A stretch of DNA of 64,000 nucleotides from Rhizorhabdus sp049889055 (GTDB lineage Bacteria; Pseudomonadota; Alphaproteobacteria; Sphingomonadales; Sphingomonadaceae), in NCBI RefSeq assembly GCF_049889055.1, contig NZ_JBLTWO010000004.1:255158-319157 (forward strand), in the 5' to 3' direction. Below, in pieces: positions 18,423 through 28,394 of the stretch. The notes below the pieces were generated by a model. That model made no database searches, had not been told where the DNA came from, and saw nothing but the letters and a program-made list of their open reading frames with translations. Within the stretch, counting starts at the first letter, position 1. Each line of letters opens with the position of its first letter. Position numbers and translations under genes: made by a program.

Positions 18423-19247
18423 ATGAAATTGGGGGATATTTCGGGGCTGTTCATCAATCTGGACAGGTCGACCGACCGCCGCGCCAGGATGGAAGAGGCG
18501 CTAGCGCGATATGGACTCGATAAGGTCGGCCGTTTTCCCGCGCTGCAGGGGGACGATCGCAAACGGGGCATCAGCCGGAACGAACTGGGCTGCTTCCTGT
18601 CGCATCAAGCGGTTACGGAGTCGATCGGCGACGACCGTCACTTCCTGATCCTCGAAGACGACATCCGCTTTCCGGATGCCTTCGGCGACTATGTCGGCCA
18701 CGCATTGGCAGAGTGTGAGAAGGAGGAGTGGGACGTCCTGTTCCTGACCCAGATGATCTCCTTCACCAACGTCGGATCGGTCTACCAGCTTCTGCGTCAG
18801 CGACGGCACGTGGGCGACATACGCTCACCGTCCTTCACCCAGTTCGCGACCTATGACTGCAAGAACATCTTCGCCTCCTGCACAGCCGCCTACATCATCC
18901 GGGCCGGATCGGCGGGTAAAGTCGCATCGCTCCTCCAGAAAATGGCCGAGCATGGCTATCCCTGCGCCGTCGACATCGCGCACATGCGTGCGATCAACGC
19001 GGGCATGCTCAAGGCACGCTATGTCTTCCCCTATCTGGTCGGCCTCGATCCCGGGGCGAAGACGACGCTCACCGACCGCCGCGACGAGGGCAATCACCAG
19101 CTGTTCGTCGACATCGCCAATCTGTTCGCGGCGGGCGGGGACATCGACGCCCTGCGCCTCGACGCCTTCGACGCCCTGCACAACCGGCCGTTCGACGCCG
19201 AGACCTTCGTCGCCTCGCAGATCCTCTATCGACGCATGTTGCGCTGA
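18423..19247 (+). CDS. Glycosyltransferase family 25 protein
   Basis: The 274-residue product has GT25 hallmarks: the N-terminal FINLDRSTDRRARMEEAL segment, ELGCFLSHQAV and the metal-binding LILEDDIRF. GT25 enzymes (LgtB/LpsA-like) usually add galactose or glucose to lipopolysaccharide. ATG 18423 is chosen because homology begins there; in-frame codons extend upstream to 18342 and overlap the recF end. It sits between recF and gyrB with no other surface polysaccharide gene nearby. Confidence 0.85.
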   Translation: MKLGDISGLFINLDRSTDRRARMEEALARYGLDKVGRFPALQGDDRKRGISRNELGCFLSHQAVTESIGDDRHFLILEDDIRFPDAFGDYVGHALAECEKEEWDVLFLTQMISFTNVGSVYQLLRQRRHVGDIRSPSFTQFATYDCKNIFASCTAAYIIRAGSAGKVASLLQKMAEHGYPCAVDIAHMRAINAGMLKARYVFPYLVGLDPGAKTTLTDRRDEGNHQLFVDIANLFAAGGDIDALRLDAFDALHNRPFDAETFVASQILYRRMLR

Positions 19248-19374
19248 GCCCTGCCCGCCCCCTCGCAATGTCGCGCCAGACGACAAGTTCGGACCCTCTC
19301 GCGGAGCGGCGAAGGATCAAGCCTCGGATGGCCGCAGCGGAAGGGCCAGCGGACATCGATTCGGGCGCTTTCTT

Positions 19375-19403
19375 TTGGATTTTATGACAGCCGGGGCTAT
19401 AGG
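19375..19403 (+). promoter_or_regulatory. Candidate gyrB promoter giving a leaderless transcript
   Basis: TTGGAT (19375-19380), 17 bases, then TATAGG (19398-19403) resembles a housekeeping promoter. The expected start of transcription falls at or next to the gyrB ATG at 19410, and no ribosome binding site precedes that ATG. Confidence 0.4.
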
Positions 19404-19409
19404 CTGGGC

Positions 19410-21893
<2,484 letters not shown>

Positions 21894-21905
21894 CGATGCC
21901 GGCGC

Positions 21906-22370
21906 CTATGGCCGGGGCTGCGGCGCCGTCCCGGTCGGGCCCGCCAGAAGCGCGTCGAGCGACCAGGCACCGCCGCCCCGGGCGATCAGCGGCAGCAGGA
22001 TCGCGGCCCAGCTGAGATGGGTCGGCCAGGCATCGGGATAGACGAAGATCTGGATGACCAGCGTCATCCCGAAGAGTCCCGCCGCCGACAGACGCGTCAA
22101 CAAGCCCAGGACGAGCAGGATCGACAAACCATGTTCGGCGAGCGTCGCAGCCACTGCGGCGATCTCCGGCGGGACCAGCGGCAGACTATATTCGGTGCGG
22201 AACAGCTCATAGGTTCCGTCGGTGATGGTCAGCCAGCCTTCGACCTTGGAACGGCCGGACAGGAAGAAGATGCCGGCGATGCCCAGCCGGGCGACCAGCA
22301 GCAACAGCGCATCGGATATGGTGGCGGAGAGCCGTTCGACGGCGGCTCGATAGGGGGCGATCTGGATCAT
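21906..22370 (-). CDS. DoxX family membrane protein
   Basis: The 154-residue product has four hydrophobic segments and the DoxX pattern (ARLGIAGIFFLSGRSKVEGW; LAEHGLSILLVLGLLTRLSA). DoxX proteins are frequent partners of bufferin loci and are proposed to act in quinone-linked redox steps, without a settled mechanism. It lies 53 bases downstream of bufA1 on the same strand and GGAG precedes the ATG, so both genes should share the promoter at 22793-22819. Confidence 0.88.
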   Translation of the reverse strand: MIQIAPYRAAVERLSATISDALLLLVARLGIAGIFFLSGRSKVEGWLTITDGTYELFRTEYSLPLVPPEIAAVAATLAEHGLSILLVLGLLTRLSAAGLFGMTLVIQIFVYPDAWPTHLSWAAILLPLIARGGGAWSLDALLAGPTGTAPQPRP

Positions 22371-22423
22371 GGGGGTCTCCCGGAGGATGGGGCGACGACC
22401 GGGCCAGCCGCCGCCCCGCGCCG

Positions 22424-22702
22424 TCACGCCTTGGGGGTCAGCGAGCCGGGGCCCTTGGGGGTCTTGATCTTGGTGCAGGTGCCGGCCTTGACCAGCTTCC
22501 AGGCATTGCCCTGATAATCGACCTTCGAGGTACCGGCACAGCTGGTGCCGGCGCCGGCCTTGCAGTCGTTCTTTCCAGCGAGCGACACGCCATAGCATTT
22601 CTCCATCGCCGGCTTGTCCTGGGCGGAAGCGGCAGTGGCCAGTGCGGTGCCGGCGATCATCGCCGCGATTCCTGCGGCGATCTTGGTGCTGTTGGTCGAC
22701 AT
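22424..22702 (-). CDS. bufA1: BufA1-type (DUF2282) bufferin precursor
   Basis: The 92-residue product has a signal peptide (about 1-27, ending ATAASA) and four cysteines at 36, 47, 55 and 76 in the DUF2282 arrangement (EKCYGVSLAGKNDC, TSCAGTS, KAGTCTKIK). BufA1 proteins are ribosomally made periplasmic peptides whose cysteines are modified by BufB/BufC to bind copper. The maturation genes are not in this transcript but lie 1.8 kb away in the bufA2 operon. AAGGA precedes the ATG. Confidence 0.9.
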   Translation of the reverse strand: MSTNSTKIAAGIAAMIAGTALATAASAQDKPAMEKCYGVSLAGKNDCKAGAGTSCAGTSKVDYQGNAWKLVKAGTCTKIKTPKGPGSLTPKA

Positions 22703-22792
22703 GATAAGTCCTTCTATCGCGCCCCTCGCGCGCCCGGCCTCTGGCCGGTGCGCGATGATCCGGAGGAGGCGAAAGCCGGATCATGGCAGGAT

Positions 22793-22819
22793 TTCGGCGC
22801 AGACCCGCTCGCGGTTACA
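22793..22819 (-). promoter_or_regulatory. SigF-type ECF promoter for bufA1-doxX
   Basis: On the minus strand TGTAACC (22819-22813), 16 bases, CGAA (22796-22793). The same elements and spacing occur in front of sigF and bufA2. Confidence 0.8.
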
Positions 22820-22861
22820 GGCCGGTCTTGCGAAATATTTTATGATCGCCCCGTTCGGCGC

Positions 22862-22890
22862 TGTAACCTTTGGCCGGCGCATCGCGAACG
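22862..22890 (+). promoter_or_regulatory. SigF-type ECF promoter for sigF-nrsF
   Basis: TGTAACC (22862-22868), 16 bases, CGAACG (22885-22890). It is back-to-back with the bufA1 promoter and implies that the sigma factor activates its own gene. Confidence 0.8.
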
Positions 22891-22913
22891 ATGTCTCGGG
22901 GGCCTGCCATCCG

Positions 22914-23450
22914 GTGACGAGCGAAGATCAGTTGAAGAGCTGGATGATCGGCGGCCTGGAGGGCAGTGCAGCGGACCATAGTGCGCTGCTCCGTTCGCTC
23001 GCTCCGCTTCTCCGCAGCTATTACCGTCGGCGGGCCCGCGGCAGCGAGGATGACATCGAGGACCTTGTACAGGAGACGATCATCGCAGTTCACACGCGCC
23101 GCGGCACCTATGACCGCGAGCGGCCCTTTACCGCCTGGCTGTTTGCCATAGCGCGGTACAAGATGGTCGACAATTTCCGCCGCACCCGCCGCCTCGTTCC
23201 GCTCGACGATCTCGCCGAATGGCCGAGCGAGGAATGCTTCGCGGACGCAGCCGATGCACGGATGGATGTGGAGCAGCTGCTCGGCCTGCTGCCGGACAAG
23301 CAGGCCGCCGCCATCCGTTCGACGCGGATCGAAGGCAGCAGCGTGTCCGAAGCGGCCGCCAGAGCGGGCTTGGGCGAATCCGACATCAAGGTGTCGGTCC
23401 ATAGGGGGCTGAAGGCGCTCGTCGCCCGCGTCCAGCGGGACCGGCCATGA
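22914..23450 (+). CDS. sigF: ECF RNA polymerase sigma factor, SigF-like
   Basis: The 178-residue protein has sigma region 2 (DIEDLVQETIIAVHTRRGTY, then RPFTAWLFAIARYKMVDNFR) and region 4 (LLPDKQAAAIRSTRIEGSSV, then SEAAARAGLGESDIKVSVHR). GTG 22914 is preferred over ATG 22944 because the residues from it (TSEDQLKSWMIGGLEGSAAD) align with the usual N-terminus. Upstream in-frame codons would run into the promoter. Its stop overlaps nrsF (ATGA), so sigma factor and anti-sigma are coupled. In Caulobacter the equivalent SigF answers copper, chromate and cadmium stress. Confidence 0.9.
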   Translation: MTSEDQLKSWMIGGLEGSAADHSALLRSLAPLLRSYYRRRARGSEDDIEDLVQETIIAVHTRRGTYDRERPFTAWLFAIARYKMVDNFRRTRRLVPLDDLAEWPSEECFADAADARMDVEQLLGLLPDKQAAAIRSTRIEGSSVSEAAARAGLGESDIKVSVHRGLKALVARVQRDRP

Positions 23451-24088
23451 GAACCGAGGATCTGATCGAGTCCCTCGCGCAGGACGTGAAGCCGGTGGCG
23501 CGCCATGGTGTCGGGCTGCGGCTTGCCAGCGGCATCGCGATCGGCGGCGTCGGTTCTGTGGCCCTGGTCGCCGCCATGCTGGGTGTCCGCCCGGATCTCG
23601 GCTTCGCGCTGCAAAGCTCCGCGCTGTGGATGAAATGGGGCTACACCATCTCGCTGGCGCTGCTCGCCTTTGCCGCCACGGCGAGGCTGGCGCGCCCGGA
23701 CGCGGGTCGCTTCGGATGGCTGTGGCTGCTGGCGGCCCCGATCGTTGCGCTGGCGGGCTATGGCGTCATCGAACTGGCGACCACACCGCGCGCCGACTGG
23801 AAGGCCATGTGGCTGGGCGACAGCTGGACGTCCTGCCCGTGGAACGTCCTCAGCCTTTCGGCGCCCATCTTTGCCGGGCTGCTCTGGGCGTTCCGTCGGT
23901 TTGCCCCGACCCGGCTTCGCGCCACCGGCGCAGCGGCAGGACTGGCATCGGGCGCCTTTGCGGCGATGATCTATTGCATCCACTGCCCCGAGGCGGCGGC
24001 GGTCTTCGTGCTGACCTGGTATTCGCTCGGCATCCTGCTCGCCACCGCGATCGGGGCGCTGCTCGGGCCTCGGCTGCTGCGCTGGTGA
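23447..24088 (+). CDS. nrsF: NrsF family (DUF1109) anti-sigma factor
   Basis: The 213-residue integral membrane protein has six hydrophobic segments. Three cysteines stand out: C130 (GDSWTSCPWNVL) and C177/C180 (YCIHCPE). The counterparts of C130 and C180 in Caulobacter NrsF are the conserved pair needed for metal sensing. It should hold SigF at the membrane until the thiols react. Start overlaps sigF by four bases. Confidence 0.9.
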   Translation: MRTEDLIESLAQDVKPVARHGVGLRLASGIAIGGVGSVALVAAMLGVRPDLGFALQSSALWMKWGYTISLALLAFAATARLARPDAGRFGWLWLLAAPIVALAGYGVIELATTPRADWKAMWLGDSWTSCPWNVLSLSAPIFAGLLWAFRRFAPTRLRATGAAAGLASGAFAAMIYCIHCPEAAAVFVLTWYSLGILLATAIGALLGPRLLRW

Positions 24089-24105
24089 ACAATTTTCGGC
24101 GCTGC

Positions 24106-24134
24106 TGTAACCGCCGGAACCGTGCCGACGAATA
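24106..24134 (+). promoter_or_regulatory. SigF-type ECF promoter for bufA2-bufB-bufC
   Basis: TGTAACC (24106-24112), 16 bases, CGAATA (24129-24134), ending about 44 bases before the bufA2 ATG. It begins right after the nrsF stop, so bufA2 can be made independently of nrsF. Confidence 0.8.
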
Positions 24135-24177
24135 GAGGAGGCCATATGGCATCCACCTTCGCTTCAGGAGCCTACCC

Positions 24178-24444
24178 ATGTCCTCGATCCACCAGGCAAT
24201 GAGCCTTACCGCCACCGCAGCCCTCGTCGCCGTCTCGGCCGCCGTGCCGGTCGCCCCTGCCTTCGCCCAGTCGGGTGACGCCAAGGTCCATTGCTACGGC
24301 ATCAACAGCTGCAAGGGCACGTCGGACTGCAAGACCGCCAAGAACGACTGCAAGGGCCTGAACGACTGCAAGGGCCAGGGCTTCCAGGTCATGACGGTCA
24401 AGCAGTGCAAGGCCAAGGGCGGCAGCCTGACCGAAGCGAAGTGA
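24178..24444 (+). CDS. bufA2: BufA2-type bufferin precursor
   Basis: The 88-residue product has a signal peptide (about 1-30, ending APAFA) and six cysteines at 39, 45, 51, 58, 64 and 77, five of them in a nearly regular CK-rich ladder (INSCKGTSDCKTAKNDCKG). This matches the BufA2 class of copper-binding peptides rather than DUF2282. BufB and BufC follow. GGAG lies eight bases before the ATG. A strong hairpin follows the gene. Confidence 0.88.
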   Translation: MSSIHQAMSLTATAALVAVSAAVPVAPAFAQSGDAKVHCYGINSCKGTSDCKTAKNDCKGLNDCKGQGFQVMTVKQCKAKGGSLTEAK

Positions 24445-24451
24445 TCGATCG

Positions 24452-24480
24452 CTCCGGCCGGCGCAGCGCGTCGGCCGGAG
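24452..24480 (+). terminator. Hairpin between bufA2 and bufB
   Basis: CTCCGGCCG (24452-24460) pairs perfectly with CGGCCGGAG (24472-24480) around an 11-base loop, followed by only three T. It could partly terminate or protect the bufA2 mRNA end, giving more precursor than enzyme. Confidence 0.55.
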
Positions 24481-24500
24481 TTTGCGGAGATAGACCAACC

Positions 24501-25334
24501 ATGGCGCCACCGCCTCCCTCCCGCTTCGGCCTCGGCATGCGCCGTCCGCATTATGCGGATTTCCTCGCCCAGGACGTGGCGGTCGACTTCGTCGAGGTCA
24601 TCTCCGAAAATTTCATGGTCGACGGCGGCCGCCCGCGCGAGATTCTGCGCCGGGTTCGCGAGGGCTACCCGGTCGCCCTGCACGGCGTATCGATGTCGCT
24701 CGGCTCGGTCGACGGGCTGGACGCCGACTATCTCCGGCGGCTGCGCGCGCTGGTCGACGAGGTCGAGCCGCTGTTCGTCTCGGACCATCTGAGCTGGAGC
24801 CGCATCGGCGATTTCAATTCGCACGATCTGCTGCCCCTGCCCTATGACCGGGCGACGCTCGACCTTCTGTGCGCCAATATCGACCGGGCGCAGTCCGCGC
24901 TAGGATGCGCCATGCTGATCGAGAACCCGTCTTCCTATCTCGTCCTTCCGGGCGCGGAGATGCGCGAGTGGGAGTTTCTCAACGCCCTCGCGCAGCGCAC
25001 GGGCTGCGGCCTGCTGCTCGACGTCAACAATGTCTTCGTCAGCGCCTCCAACCATGGCCTCGACCCGATCGCCTATCTCGACGGTCTCGCGGTGGAGCAT
25101 GTCCGGCAGATCCACCTCGCCGGCCACAGCCAGGGGCGCGACCTGTTGATCGACAGCCATGACCAGCCGGTGCCGCACTCGGTCTGGTCGCTCTATGCCC
25201 ATGTCCTGCCACGCATCACGGGCGCGGCCACGATGATCGAACGCGACGACGACATCCCGCCGCTGGCAGAGCTGCTCGACGAGCTCGACATCGCCCGGTC
25301 GATCGCAGCGCGGCCGCTGGCGGTGGCGGCATGA
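24501..25334 (+). CDS. bufB: BufB, DUF692 multinuclear iron enzyme (MbnB-like)
   Basis: The 277-residue TIM-barrel protein belongs to DUF692, whose members (MbnB, TglH, BufB) use two or three irons to modify peptide cysteines. Likely ligands are visible: ALHGVS, FVSDHLSW, MLIENPSSY, LLLDVNNVF, IHLAGHSQG, IDSHDQPV and MIERDDD. It should convert cysteines of BufA2, and perhaps BufA1, to thiooxazole-type groups. GGAGA precedes the ATG at 24501; the stop overlaps bufC (ATGA). Confidence 0.92.
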   Translation: MAPPPPSRFGLGMRRPHYADFLAQDVAVDFVEVISENFMVDGGRPREILRRVREGYPVALHGVSMSLGSVDGLDADYLRRLRALVDEVEPLFVSDHLSWSRIGDFNSHDLLPLPYDRATLDLLCANIDRAQSALGCAMLIENPSSYLVLPGAEMREWEFLNALAQRTGCGLLLDVNNVFVSASNHGLDPIAYLDGLAVEHVRQIHLAGHSQGRDLLIDSHDQPVPHSVWSLYAHVLPRITGAATMIERDDDIPPLAELLDELDIARSIAARPLAVAA

Positions 25335-26065
25335 GCCTCGCCGAAACGCAGAGCGCCTTTGCCGCCTTTCTCCAGTCGGGCGAGGAGGCGGACACCCCGC
25401 CTTTCCGTGCAGCCGGTCTGCAGATCTATCTGAACAATTATCGGTCGCAGCTGATCGCCTGCCTCGAAGCAAGCTATCCCCGGACCCGGCAGTGGATCGG
25501 CGAAGACGCCTTCCTCCACGCCGCTGTGAACCATGTCGACCGCGTCCATCCGCGCAGCTGGACGCTCGATGCCTATGGGCAGGATTTCCCCGAAACGCTC
25601 GACGCGCTGCTCCCCGACGACCGCGAGGTCCGCGACCTTGCGGCGCTTGAGCGGGCGCTCGAACAGGTTTTCGTCGCGGCCGACAGTGAGTCGATGACGA
25701 TCGATGCTGTCGCATCGATCGACTGGGACGCCCGCCCCCTGATCTTCACCCCCTCGACCCAATTGCTGCCGGTCGCGACCAATGTTGCGGACCTCTGGTC
25801 CTGGCTGGTCGAGGGCGGCGAGCCGCAGCCTGAGGTGCGGGACGTGGCCCCCGATGCACGCCTCCTCGTCTGGAGAAAGGACGGAGAAAGCCGCTTCCGA
25901 ATGCCGGAACCCGGCGAGGTTGGGGCGCTGGCATCTGTTTTCTCGACCCGGAGCTTCGGTGCGGTGTGCGAGATGCTGGTCACCGAGCAAGGCTTCGAGG
26001 CCGGAGTGCGACGCGCGGGGCTGTTGCTGCGGCAGTGGATATCCGACGGCATCGTCGCGGCCTGA
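25331..26065 (+). CDS. bufC: BufC, DUF2063 partner protein
   Basis: The 244-residue product has the DUF2063 N-terminal domain (FRAAGLQIYLNNYRSQLIAC and LEASYPRTRQWIGEDAF) and a C-terminal region resembling the RiPP recognition half of MbnC-type partners. With BufB it forms the bufferin maturation complex; it should bind the BufA leader. Translationally coupled to bufB by a four-base overlap. Confidence 0.9.
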   Translation: MSLAETQSAFAAFLQSGEEADTPPFRAAGLQIYLNNYRSQLIACLEASYPRTRQWIGEDAFLHAAVNHVDRVHPRSWTLDAYGQDFPETLDALLPDDREVRDLAALERALEQVFVAADSESMTIDAVASIDWDARPLIFTPSTQLLPVATNVADLWSWLVEGGEPQPEVRDVAPDARLLVWRKDGESRFRMPEPGEVGALASVFSTRSFGAVCEMLVTEQGFEAGVRRAGLLLRQWISDGIVAA

Positions 26066-26118
26066 TCCGCCGCAGAAAGCCGGATCGCCTTTCATCCAAC
26101 CCTGCTAAACACGCGACG

Positions 26119-26589
26119 ATGAGCACTATTCGCATCCTCGTCGACGCCGATGCCTGCCCGGTGAAGGAGGAAATCTACAAGGTCGCATGGCGGCTGGATA
26201 TCCCGGTCACATTGGTCAGCAACGCCCATTTGCGCTTTCCCCCGCACCCACTGATCGACAAGGTCGTGGTGGGGGCGGGCTTCGATGCTGCCGACGACTG
26301 GATCGCCGAGGCGAGCGGCCCGGCGACGGTGGTCATCACCGCCGACATTTTGCTGGCCGATCGTTGCCTCAAAGCCGGCGCCACCGCGATCTCGCCCAGC
26401 GGCAAGCCCTTCACGGCCAACTCGATCGGGTCGGCGGTCGCCACCCGCGCGATCATGGCCGACCTGCGCGCCGGGATGACCGACAAGGGGATCAGCGGCC
26501 CTGCCCCCTTCTCGAAGGCCGACCGCTCGCGTTTCCTGTCCGCGCTCGATGCCGCGCTGGTGAAACTCAAGCGGCACTATCCGGGGTAA
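26119..26589 (+). CDS. YaiI/YqxD family (DUF188) protein
   Basis: The 156-residue product begins ILVDADACPVKEEIYKVA and contains TADILLADRCL and SPSGKPFTANSIG, the conserved blocks of DUF188, a PIN-like fold of unknown function. The ATG at 26119 starts the homology. It is close behind bufC (53 bases) but has no known link to bufferins. Confidence 0.9.
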   Translation: MSTIRILVDADACPVKEEIYKVAWRLDIPVTLVSNAHLRFPPHPLIDKVVVGAGFDAADDWIAEASGPATVVITADILLADRCLKAGATAISPSGKPFTANSIGSAVATRAIMADLRAGMTDKGISGPAPFSKADRSRFLSALDAALVKLKRHYPG

Positions 26590-26681
26590 TCCCGGTGCTC
26601 GGCAGAAGCCCTAGCGCCGAAATATTGGATCAGGCCGGTCCGGCGTTCCCGTAGCGGCCCCGCGATGCCCTCATGCAGCGG

Positions 26682-27215
26682 TCACGAGGCAACGCGCGGA
26701 CGGATGTCCATCTCTCCGAGGAAATCGCGCTTGCCGAGCGGCACGCCGAGGTTGCGCAGGATCGCGTAGGTCGTCGTCGTGTGGAACAGCACATTCGGCA
26801 CCACGAAGTCGCGAACATAGGTGGCACCGGTGAAGTGAATCGCGAAATCGCCGATCTCCAGCAGAATGGGCGCATCCTCGCGCCCCTCGATCGCGCTGGC
26901 GGGGACGCTGTCGAGATAGGCGATCGTCTTGGCGATCCGGGCCTGCAAATCGGCGACGCTCGTCTCGTCGTCGGGGAAGCTCGGCGGCGTCTGATCGGAC
27001 AGGCGTGCCGCCGCGCCCTTGGCACCGTCGCTGGCGATCTGGATCTGGCGGAGAAGGGGGTGCATGTCTTCGGCCAGCCGCGCATTGAGCCATTCGGCCT
27101 CGGCCACGCCCTTTTCGGCGAAATGTTCGGCGCCCTTGTCGAGCACGGTCGACAGATTGGCGAGGGTGCGGCGGATCACCGGGATCGAGGCGGAATAGAG
27201 CGTGGTGGCAGTCAC
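26682..27215 (-). CDS. DUF1993 family protein
   Basis: The 177-residue product matches DUF1993 by its N-terminal YSASIPVIRRTLANLSTVLD segment and C-terminal FHTTTTYAILRNLGVPLGKR. These are helical DinB-like cytoplasmic proteins of unknown function. It starts with GTG (27215), preceded by GGGGAAG. Monocistronic. Confidence 0.85.
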   Translation of the reverse strand: MTATTLYSASIPVIRRTLANLSTVLDKGAEHFAEKGVAEAEWLNARLAEDMHPLLRQIQIASDGAKGAAARLSDQTPPSFPDDETSVADLQARIAKTIAYLDSVPASAIEGREDAPILLEIGDFAIHFTGATYVRDFVVPNVLFHTTTTYAILRNLGVPLGKRDFLGEMDIRPRVAS

Positions 27216-27330
27216 AGGCTTCCCCTGAAATCATGTTCGCAGTCACCATAGCAAACCGCCCGCTCCCCGCGAACGGGAAACGGGCGGCGCGGTGCCATGG
27301 GCGGGGGGCTGATGCCCGTGGCAGCTATAC

Positions 27331-27657
27331 TCAGCGGGCGAGCATCGTCACCGCGCGGATCTGGCCGGGGTGAAACCCCAGTTCGAGCAATTGCGGCCCA
27401 AGGTCCGACGCGTCGCCACGGTCGCGCACCCGGCAGGTGAAGCGGCGCAGCGCCTCAAGCCGGGGATCGGCAAGCGGAAGCGTCGGACGCAGGCCCGAAG
27501 CCTTGCGGAAGAGACGCCCCAGCCAGCCATTGCCACCGGTGTCGCCTTCGGTTCCGGTGGCTTCGCGCATGGCCAGGCTGACGACCTTCCACTCGAGCGG
27601 GGACAGTGGCGGAAATTCCGTCTCGGTCCCTTCGGTGATGCGGGCGGTCGTCGTCAT
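27331..27657 (-). CDS. Hypothetical protein, 108 residues
   Basis: A short soluble protein with no recognised domain (PPLSPLEWKVVSLAMREATG near the start). A very strong GGAGGAG precedes the ATG. It follows wrbA by 31 bases on the same strand, so it is probably the last gene of the pirin-wrbA unit. Confidence 0.65.
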   Translation of the reverse strand: MTTTARITEGTETEFPPLSPLEWKVVSLAMREATGTEGDTGGNGWLGRLFRKASGLRPTLPLADPRLEALRRFTCRVRDRGDASDLGPQLLELGFHPGQIRAVTMLAR

Positions 27658-27688
27658 GGTCTCCTCCTGATGTAACGCTTGTTTACGT

Positions 27689-28294
27689 TCAGCCGATCAG
27701 CTTGGCTGTGATCTCCGCCACATGGCGGCCCTGGAATCGTGCACCGTCGAGTTCGACTCCGCTCGGCTGACGCGAGCCGTCGCCGTCGGCGATCGTGGTC
27801 GCGCCATAGGGCGAACCGCCCTTCACCTCGTCGACGCCCAGCTGCCCCTGGAACGAATAGGGCAGGCCGACGATGGTCATGCCGAAGTGCAGCAGGTTGG
27901 TGATGAGCGAGAAGAGCGTCGTCTCCTGCCCGCCATGCTGGCTCGCCGTCGACACGAAGGCCGAGCCGACCTTGCCGTTGAGCGCGCCGCGCGCCCACAG
28001 CCCGCCGGCGCCGTCGAGGAAGGCCGCCATCTGGCTCGACAGGCGGCCGAAGCGGGTCCCGGTGCCGAGGATGATGGCGTCGTAATTCTCCAGTTCGGCG
28101 ACGGTCGCGACCGGCGCCTTCTGGTCGAGCTTGAAATGCGCGCCTTGCGCGATCTCCAGCGGCACCGTCTCGGGCACGCGCTTCACGTCGACCTCGGCAC
28201 CCGCCGAGCGCGCGCCTTCGGCGACGGCTTCCGCCATGGTCTCGATATGGCCGTAGCTCGAATAATAGAGGACGAGGATCTTGGGCTTGGACAT
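27689..28294 (-). CDS. wrbA: NAD(P)H:quinone oxidoreductase, WrbA type
   Basis: Tetrameric FMN-dependent two-electron quinone reductase of the cytoplasm. The 201-residue product has the flavodoxin phosphate loop (LYYSSYGHIETMAEAV), the TGTRFGRLSSQMAAFLD segment and the GSAFVSTASQHGGQETT block diagnostic of WrbA. AGGAG is eight bases before the ATG. It is downstream of pirin, a common pairing linked to redox stress. Confidence 0.95.
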   Translation of the reverse strand: MSKPKILVLYYSSYGHIETMAEAVAEGARSAGAEVDVKRVPETVPLEIAQGAHFKLDQKAPVATVAELENYDAIILGTGTRFGRLSSQMAAFLDGAGGLWARGALNGKVGSAFVSTASQHGGQETTLFSLITNLLHFGMTIVGLPYSFQGQLGVDEVKGGSPYGATTIADGDGSRQPSGVELDGARFQGRHVAEITAKLIG

Positions 28295-28349
28295 GGTCTT
28301 GCTCCTGGAAAGAGGGACGGACTCGGCAGCGATCTGCCTTGAAAGGGGT

Positions 28350-28383
28350 GCCGCCGCGCCCTGGAGGGGGGTGGCGCGGCGGC
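28350..28383. terminator. Hairpin between pirin and wrbA
   Basis: GCCGCCGCGCC (28350-28360) pairs perfectly with GGCGCGGCGGC (28373-28383) over a 12-base loop. No T-run follows on the minus strand, so it may only attenuate or stabilise mRNA between the two genes. Confidence 0.4.
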
Positions 28384-28394
28384 GGGGGGAAGGA

